Shown here piece by piece: positions 5,715 to 9,564 of a DNA stretch of 9,564 nucleotides. Within the stretch, counting starts at the first letter, position 1; each line of letters opens with the position of its first letter. Both the position numbers and the translations under genes were made by a program. Origin of the DNA: Massilia sp. (GTDB taxonomy: Bacteria; Pseudomonadota; Gammaproteobacteria; Burkholderiales; Burkholderiaceae_D); contig DNCF01000016.1 in NCBI GenBank assembly GCA_003484545.1, positions 1 to 9,564 of the forward strand, in the 5' to 3' direction. The notes under the pieces are model-generated. The model ran no database searches and was not told the DNA's origin. It saw nothing but the letters and a program-made list of their open reading frames with translations.

Positions 5715-6776
5715 TTAGCTATCCTCGCGCAGCCGGCGCTGGCGCACCGCCGCGGCCAGCCCCTCGAGCACCTGCACGCTGGTATCCCAGTCGATGCAGC
5801 CGTCCGTCACCGACTGCCCGTAGGTCAGCTCCTTGCCCGGCACCAGGTCCTGGCGCCCGCCCACCAGGTGCGATTCGATCATCACGCCGACGATGCGTTC
5901 GTCGCCGGCCGCGATCTGCGCCGCGATGTCGGCGCACACCGGCACCTGGTTCTCGGGTTTCTTCGAGCTGTTCGCGTGCGAGGCGTCGATCATCAGGCGC
6001 GCGGCCAGGCCCAGTGCGCCGATCTGGCGGCAGGCTTCCTCGACGCTGGCGGCGTCGTAGTTCGGCGTCTTGCCGCCGCGCAGGATGATGTGGCAATCCT
6101 CGTTGCCCGAGGTCGAGACGATCGCCGAGTGTCCACCCTTGGTCACCGACAGGAAGTGGTGCGGCGTCGAGGCGGCGCGGATCGCTTCCACCGCGATCTT
6201 GATGTTGCCGTCGGTGCCGTTCTTGAAGCCGACCGGGCAGGACAGGCCGGAGGCCAGCTCGCGGTGCACCTGCGATTCGGTGGTCCTCGCTCCGATGGCG
6301 CCCCAGCTGATCAAATCGGCGATGTACTGCGGGCTGATCACGTCGAGGAACTCGGTGCCGGCCGGCAGGCCCATCTCGTTGACATCGCGCAGTAGCTCGC
6401 GCGCCATGCGCAGGCCGTCGTTGATGCGAAAGCTGTTGTCCATGTAAGGGTCGTTGATCATGCCCTTCCAGCCCACGGTGGTGCGCGGCTTCTCGAAATA
6501 GACGCGCATCACGATCTCGAGGTCGCCGATGAAACGCCGGCGCTGTTCGACCAGGCGGCGCGCGTACTCGAGCGCGGCCTTCGGGTCGTGGATCGAGCAC
6601 GGTCCGATCACCACCATCAGGCGGTCGTCCTGGCCGTGCAGGATGCGGTGCAGCGCCACCCGCGCTCCGGCGGCGGTCTGTTCCGCCGCAGGCGTCACCG
6701 GAAACTCGCGGATCAGGTGCGAGGGCGGCGTCAGTTCCTTCATTTCGCGGATGCGTAAGTCGTCGGTGCGAGGCAT
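5715..6776 (-). CDS. aroG: 3-deoxy-7-phosphoheptulonate (DAHP) synthase, class I, AroG type
   Basis: The enzyme condenses phosphoenolpyruvate with erythrose-4-phosphate, the first step of the shikimate pathway to Phe, Tyr and Trp, in the cytoplasm. The 353-residue protein aligns by eye with E. coli AroG along its whole length with an offset of one residue. Metal ligands are C60, H267, E301 and D325. Substrate residues include R91, K96 (FEKPRTT), R164 (GARTTES), K185 (GFKNGTDG) and R233. The feedback-site region is conserved: DD at 5-6 in TDDLRI, P149, S179, F208 and S210, so allosteric inhibition by an aromatic amino acid is expected; which one cannot be fixed by eye. The start at 6776 is chosen because the family begins just before DDLRI and GGAG lies 6 nt upstream (6786-6783). 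An in-frame ATG at 6818 would add 14 residues encoded by the terminator hairpin and U-run, so it is rejected. Expression is probably set by the attenuator upstream. Confidence 0.96.
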   Translation of the reverse strand: MPRTDDLRIREMKELTPPSHLIREFPVTPAAEQTAAGARVALHRILHGQDDRLMVVIGPCSIHDPKAALEYARRLVEQRRRFIGDLEIVMRVYFEKPRTTVGWKGMINDPYMDNSFRINDGLRMARELLRDVNEMGLPAGTEFLDVISPQYIADLISWGAIGARTTESQVHRELASGLSCPVGFKNGTDGNIKIAVEAIRAASTPHHFLSVTKGGHSAIVSTSGNEDCHIILRGGKTPNYDAASVEEACRQIGALGLAARLMIDASHANSSKKPENQVPVCADIAAQIAAGDERIVGVMIESHLVGGRQDLVPGKELTYGQSVTDGCIDWDTSVQVLEGLAAAVRQRRLREDS

Positions 6777-6782
6777 GCTGTA

Positions 6783-6786
6783 CTCC
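6783..6786 (-). promoter_or_regulatory. Ribosome binding site deciding the aroG start
   Basis: GGAG on the minus strand, 6 nt before the ATG at 6776. It supports that start over the in-frame ATG at 6818, which lies in the terminator stem. Confidence 0.75.
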
Positions 6787-6800
6787 GTTATCTGGTCTGC

Positions 6801-6830
6801 AAATAAAAAAACCGCCATCGCTGGCGGTTT
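6801..6830 (-). terminator. Intrinsic terminator of the aroG leader (attenuator)
   Basis: On the minus strand AAACCGCCA (6830-6822) and TGGCGGTTT (6817-6809) form a 9-bp stem closed by a GCGA tetraloop. The T-tract continues past the stem, reaching 6805, then ATTT. It is a textbook rho-independent terminator, but it lies inside the aroG transcription unit, 24 nt before the aroG ATG and 39 nt after the leader-peptide stop codon. That position makes it an attenuator and not the end of a gene. Confidence 0.9.
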
Positions 6831-6882
6831 CTGGTTCGTTCGGTCCGGTCTGCTGTGCGTGACCCGCCGCTACTCCACCGCC
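6823..6882 (-). promoter_or_regulatory. Predicted antiterminator pairing of the aroG attenuator
   Basis: GGCGGT at 6882-6877, within leader codons 25-27, can pair with ACCGCC at 6828-6823, the 5' arm of the terminator, and would prevent the terminator from forming. A ribosome stalled at codons 16-19 leaves 6882-6877 free; a ribosome at the stop codon (6872-6870) covers it. A competing pairing is ACCCGC (6917-6912, leader codons 14-15) with GCGGGT (6867-6862), which would enclose the antiterminator strand. The exact fold needs an energy calculation. Confidence 0.6.
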
Positions 6883-6956
6883 TGAAGGCTGGAATGGCCA
6901 AAATAAAACCAGCGGGTAAAGAAAGCTGCAGAAACAGCGAAAGGCGCGTTGTGCAT
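6870..6956 (-). CDS. Aromatic-rich leader peptide of the aroG attenuator
   Basis: The short gene encodes 28 residues starting MHNAPFAVSAA, with the control run FFTRWFYF at residues 12-19 and a TAG stop. Seven of 28 residues are aromatic (five Phe, one Trp, one Tyr), six of them within eight codons, which is far above chance. Such peptides (for example E. coli PheL and TrpL) have no function as proteins; their translation rate senses charged tRNA. Scarce Phe, Trp or Tyr would stall the ribosome at codons 12-19, release the antiterminator strand and allow aroG transcription. The ATG at 6956 follows CGGAT, a weak ribosome site with 8-nt spacing, and lies about 20 nt after the predicted transcription start, so no longer version is likely. 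The mixture of aromatic codons suggests general aromatic sensing with Phe dominant. The gene is too short for most annotation pipelines. Confidence 0.82.
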   Translation of the reverse strand: MHNAPFAVSAAFFTRWFYFGHSSLQAVE

Positions 6957-6983
6957 GGACGGGATCCGAAAATGGTCCAAACG

Positions 6984-7013
6984 ACTATAACGCCAACTCG
7001 TGAACGTTGGCAA
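6984..7013 (-). promoter_or_regulatory. Predicted sigma70 promoter of the aroG leader
   Basis: On the minus strand the -35 is TTGCCA (7013-7008, 5/6 to consensus) and the -10 is TATAGT (6989-6984, 5/6), with an 18-nt spacer. Transcription would start near 6977, about 20 nt before the leader-peptide ATG. This is the best promoter in the window. Confidence 0.7.
6992..7011. promoter_or_regulatory. Inverted repeat within the aroG promoter
   Basis: GCCAAC (6992-6997) and GTTGGC (7006-7011) are perfect inverted copies with an 8-nt spacer. They fill the region between -35 and -10 and overlap the -35. A repressor bound here would block the promoter. It does not resemble the E. coli TyrR box (TGTAAA-N6-TTTACA). 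Confidence 0.4.
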
Positions 7014-7041
7014 GCCTTTTGTCCGTAGCGTAAAGACGGGT

Positions 7042-7054
7042 TGCTTGGCAAGCA
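7042..7054. promoter_or_regulatory. Palindrome upstream of the aroG promoter, possible operator
   Basis: TGCTTGGCAAGCA is a perfect palindrome with one central base. Its 9-nt right part TTGGCAAGC recurs at 7007-7015, directly over the aroG -35 box, with 38 bp between the two copies. A full site plus a half-site at this spacing could bind one regulator. It could also serve the divergent receptor gene. Confidence 0.35.
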
Positions 7055-7156
7055 GTTGCGACAAGCTGACAGTGGCGCCAGCGTACGGATGACGTTTGAG
7101 AGATATCAGACATGTCATTGTCAACGATGCAAAAGTCAGAACAAGCCCTGGTCCGG

Positions 7157-7180
7157 CTGGGTTTGTCTCTGGGTTTGTCT
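7157..7180. repeat. 12-bp perfect tandem duplication
   Basis: CTGGGTTTGTCT occurs twice in direct succession (7157-7168 and 7169-7180), about 95 nt before the receptor start. It is probably a replication-slippage duplication in the receptor leader or promoter region. Confidence 0.8.
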
Positions 7181-7262
7181 TGATGGCGGATCGAACGCCG
7201 TTCATCGATTTCCTGAACCAAGACAAGCGGACACGACGGACCGGGATTCCCACACGACCATT

Positions 7263-7266
7263 GGAG
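7263..7266 (+). promoter_or_regulatory. Ribosome binding site of the TonB-dependent receptor
   Basis: GGAG lies 7 nt before the ATG at 7274. It supports that start, which also gives a well-formed signal peptide. Confidence 0.75.
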
Positions 7267-7273
7267 TCCGGAC

Positions 7274-9564
7274 ATGACAGAAACCCTGATATCCCGATCG
7301 GTGCGCCGCCTGTTCGCCGGCGGCGGCGCGATCGGCCTGGTCCTGCTCGCGCTGCCCGCCGCGCAAGCGCAGGAAGCGGCGCAGCGGCCGATCGCACGCG
7401 TCGAAGTCACTGGCAGTAACATCCGCCGCGCCGAAGCCGAAACCGCCTCGTCGGTGATCACCGTGAACCGGGCCGACATCGAGCGCTCCGGCAAGAGCAC
7501 CGTTTCCGAACTGCTGCAGACGCTGGCGGTGGACAACCAGGGCTCGGTGCCGACCAACTTCGGCAACGGCTTCGCCGCCGGCGCCGCCGGCATCTCGCTG
7601 CGCGGCCTGGGCACGGCCTCGACCCTGGTGCTGCTCAACGGCCGGCGCATGGCGCCCTACGGGCTGGCGGACGACGGCCAGAAGGTGTTCACCGACCTGA
7701 ACGTGATTCCGACCGACGCCGTCGACCGCATCGAGATCCTGAAGGACGGCGCCTCGGCCATCTACGGTTCCGACGCGATCGCCGGCGTGGTCAACATCAT
7801 CCTGCGCCGCAGCTTCACCGGCACCACCGTGCGCGGCCTGCTCGGCATCACCGAGAAATGGGACGGCGAGGAACAGAACTTCGCCGTCACCCACGGTGTC
7901 GGCGACGTCGACAAGGACGGCTACAACATGCTGCTGAACTTCGAGTTCAAGCGCCTGAACGACCTGCCGCTGCGCGAACGCGCCAGCCGCGAGCACATCG
8001 GCCGCATCGACCTGCGTCCCTGGGGCTATTCGGCCCAGGAGGCGCTGGGCGGCACCGGCGCCATTACCGGACCGAACGCGGCCGGCAGCGCGATCAACGG
8101 CAACGTGCGCAATCCGGTCACGAACAACTACTACAACCGCGGCAACCTCGACGCGGCCACCACCGGTTTCACCCGGCTGTTCCCCGGCGCGGCATGTTCG
8201 AACTTCACCAGCCACCCGCAGGGCGACCCGGGCGGCGGCTGCCTGATCGACGCGCCCCTGGTGTACAACCAGATCCAGCCGCAACAGGAGAACTACAGCC
8301 TCTTCGGGCGCGGCACCTACCGCTTTACCCCGGAAATCGAAGCCTACGGCGAACTCAACCTGTACAGCAGCAAGACCAAATCCTCGAGCACGCCCTCGAC
8401 CGTGAACGCCAACGTCGGCTATCCGGGCGGACCGGTCAGCAATGCCGCCGTGCAGCTCGGCGCCGGCCACCCGGACAACCCCTACTTCGGCACCGCGGCG
8501 CGCCTGCGCTACCTGGCCGGCGACGTCGGCCCGCGTGAGTCCGTCATCGACGGTTTCTTCACGCGCCTGCTGGCCGGCGCCAAGGGCACGGTCTTCGACT
8601 GGGACTACGACACCTCGCTGCTGTTCTCGCGCAGCACGGTGAAGAACGACCGCAGCGGCTTCCTGCAGCGCGACGTCGCCTTCGCCCTGCTCGATCCCGA
8701 CGACGCCGTCAACGTTGCGTCGGCGCTGGCCACCAGCCCGGCCTACGCGGCCCTGCCTCCGGGCACGTTCTGGCGCATCGCCGAGAGCGCCGGCCTGAAC
8801 GATCCGGCCGTCTACGCGGCGCTCTCGCCGACGATCAATAGCCACGCCAGGACCAAGATCATCCAGGGCGACTTCAAGGCCACGCGCGAATTCGGCGCAC
8901 TGGCCGGCGGGCCGATCGGGTTCGCGACCGGGCTCGAATGGCGGCGCGAGGAGACCGAGCTGGAGCCGACCACCGGCACCGAGCGCGGCAACGTCATCGG
9001 CCTGGGCTACTCGGCCTACAGCGGCGCGCGCAACGTGTTCGGGATCTATGCCGAGGCGCTGGCGCCGGTGCTGCCCGAACTCGAGCTGACTGCCGCCATC
9101 CGTTACGACGACTACACGGACGTGGGCGACAACTGGACGCCGAAAGCCGGGCTGAAGTGGACGCCGTCGAAGCAGTTCGCCTTGCGCGGCACCTTCGCGC
9201 GCGGCTTCCGGGCTCCGAGCGCGGCCGAGAACGGCGTCGGCGGCCTGGCCGCCTTCTCCACCGCCGAGGACCCGCTGCGCTGCGGCCTGGGCGTGCAGGC
9301 CGCCTGCAACCCGGCGAACATCGCCGTGATCACCTCGCCCAATCCCGATCTCCAACCCGAGCGTTCGAAAAGCTACAACATCGGCCTGATCTGGGACCCC
9401 TTGCCGCGCACCAGCGTCTCGATCGACTTCTGGAAGATCAAGCGCAAGAACGAGATCAACCAGGAACTGACCGACGTGGCGATCGCCGCCGGCCGGGTCG
9501 CGCGCGACCCGTCGACCGCCGAGCCGGGCGTGCCCGGCGACCCGGGCGCGATCACCGCGGTGCT
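7274..9564 (+). CDS. TonB-dependent outer-membrane receptor (C-terminus beyond window)
   Basis: The receptor imports a ligand across the outer membrane using energy from TonB-ExbB-ExbD. The frame is open for 763 codons with no stop or frameshift and runs off the window end. Residues 1-32 form a signal peptide: basic SRSVRR at 7-12, hydrophobic core 15-28, cleavage likely after AQA (30-32). VEVTGSNI (43-50) is the usual TonB-box/plug entry. The plug domain spans about 50-180 and includes ISLRGLGTASTLVLLNGRR and, at 151-177, DRIEILKDGASAIYGSDAIA. The beta barrel follows, with typical strands such as LRGTFARGFRAPSAAE and NPDLQPERSKSYNIGL. Cysteine pairs C308/C323 and C670/C678 probably form disulfides in surface loops. 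It resembles the large receptors of Massilia, Xanthomonas and Caulobacter, many of which take up plant oligosaccharides or peptides, but the ligand cannot be read from this sequence. It is divergent from aroG and not obviously linked in function. Confidence 0.93.
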   Translation, partial: MTETLISRSVRRLFAGGGAIGLVLLALPAAQAQEAAQRPIARVEVTGSNIRRAEAETASSVITVNRADIERSGKSTVSELLQTLAVDNQGSVPTNFGNGFAAGAAGISLRGLGTASTLVLLNGRRMAPYGLADDGQKVFTDLNVIPTDAVDRIEILKDGASAIYGSDAIAGVVNIILRRSFTGTTVRGLLGITEKWDGEEQNFAVTHGVGDVDKDGYNMLLNFEFKRLNDLPLRERASREHIGRIDLRPWGYSAQEALGGTGAITGPNAAGSAINGNVRNPVTNNYYNRGNLDAATTGFTRLFPGAACSNFTSHPQGDPGGGCLIDAPLVYNQIQPQQENYSLFGRGTYRFTPEIEAYGELNLYSSKTKSSSTPSTVNANVGYPGGPVSNAAVQLGAGHPDNPYFGTAARLRYLAGDVGPRESVIDGFFTRLLAGAKGTVFDWDYDTSLLFSRSTVKNDRSGFLQRDVAFALLDPDDAVNVASALATSPAYAALPPGTFWRIAESAGLNDPAVYAALSPTINSHARTKIIQGDFKATREFGALAGGPIGFATGLEWRREETELEPTTGTERGNVIGLGYSAYSGARNVFGIYAEALAPVLPELELTAAIRYDDYTDVGDNWTPKAGLKWTPSKQFALRGTFARGFRAPSAAENGVGGLAAFSTAEDPLRCGLGVQAACNPANIAVITSPNPDLQPERSKSYNIGLIWDPLPRTSVSIDFWKIKRKNEINQELTDVAIAAGRVARDPSTAEPGVPGDPGAITAV

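Larger units (their letters stand above)
7014..7273. other. Divergent intergenic region, right part
   Basis: This 260-nt stretch lies between the aroG promoter and the receptor gene. It holds a 13-bp palindrome (7042-7054), an 8-bp palindrome GACATGTC near 7109-7116 and a 12-bp tandem duplication (7157-7180). I could not find a convincing plus-strand promoter for the receptor; no AT-rich Fur-like box is visible. Confidence 0.4.

Noticed and set aside
7014..7273. Fur or other iron box for the receptor gene
   Set aside because: The region contains no AT-rich 19-bp dyad of the Fur type, so iron control is not supported.
6957..7397. Longer minus-strand frame ending with the aroG leader peptide
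   Set aside because: The upstream part lies before the predicted promoter start near 6977 and overlaps the receptor gene on the other strand; only the last 28 codons fit a leader.
7096..7419. Plus-strand frame of 107 codons overlapping the start of the receptor
   Set aside because: The second half overlaps the receptor in another frame and is Arg-rich; the first half crosses a tandem duplication. No motif supports it.
7202..9355. Long 717-codon minus-strand open frame opposite the TonB receptor
   Set aside because: Composition rich in Arg, Ala, Val, Gln and His and without domain motifs, a typical shadow of a GC-rich gene. The opposite strand encodes a clear receptor with signal peptide, plug and barrel motifs.

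Overview
The window reads as chromosomal DNA of a GC-rich betaproteobacterium. The closest fit is Oxalobacteraceae, Massilia/Telluria group. This rests on the codon use, a free-standing glucokinase with a HexR-like operator, a DedA-rhodanese fusion, palindromic intergenic repeats built on GTAGGGTGGGC, and a large TonB-dependent receptor. The assignment is inference; there is no rRNA or other strict marker.

Layout. Everything from 1 to about 7010 is transcribed leftward (minus strand), and the last gene is transcribed rightward. (1) 1-257: N-terminus of glucokinase, cut by the window edge, with a promoter and HexR-like operator at 308-339. (2) 615-1553: DedA-family membrane protein fused to a rhodanese-like domain. 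(3) 1629-1725: a 97-bp element with perfect 19-bp inverted ends, one of which supplies the stop codon of the next gene. (4) 1718-5425: a three-gene peptide-type ABC importer operon (OppB-like permease, OppC-like permease, fused double ATPase) without a substrate-binding protein. A 14-nt unit repeated three times sits between the two permeases. (5) 5426-5714: a gene-free stretch with a hairpin plus T-run and a pair of inverted palindromes resembling a BIME. (6) 5715-6776: a class I DAHP synthase (AroG type). (7) 6777-7013: a complete-looking transcription attenuator for that synthase: sigma70 promoter, 28-residue leader peptide rich in Phe/Trp/Tyr, antiterminator segment, and a strong intrinsic terminator with a GCGA loop and U-run. 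(8) 7274-9564: a TonB-dependent outer-membrane receptor, open to the window end.

The most notable find is the aromatic leader-peptide attenuator in front of the DAHP synthase gene. It suggests that entry into the shikimate pathway is set by ribosome stalling at Phe/Trp/Tyr codons, in addition to feedback inhibition of the enzyme. Naive gene calling would extend the synthase start into the terminator hairpin and would miss the leader peptide.

The other genes do not form an obvious common pathway: sugar phosphorylation, a membrane protein with a sulfur-transfer-type domain, peptide uptake, aromatic biosynthesis and outer-membrane uptake. I see no prophage, transposase, CRISPR array, tRNA or rRNA.
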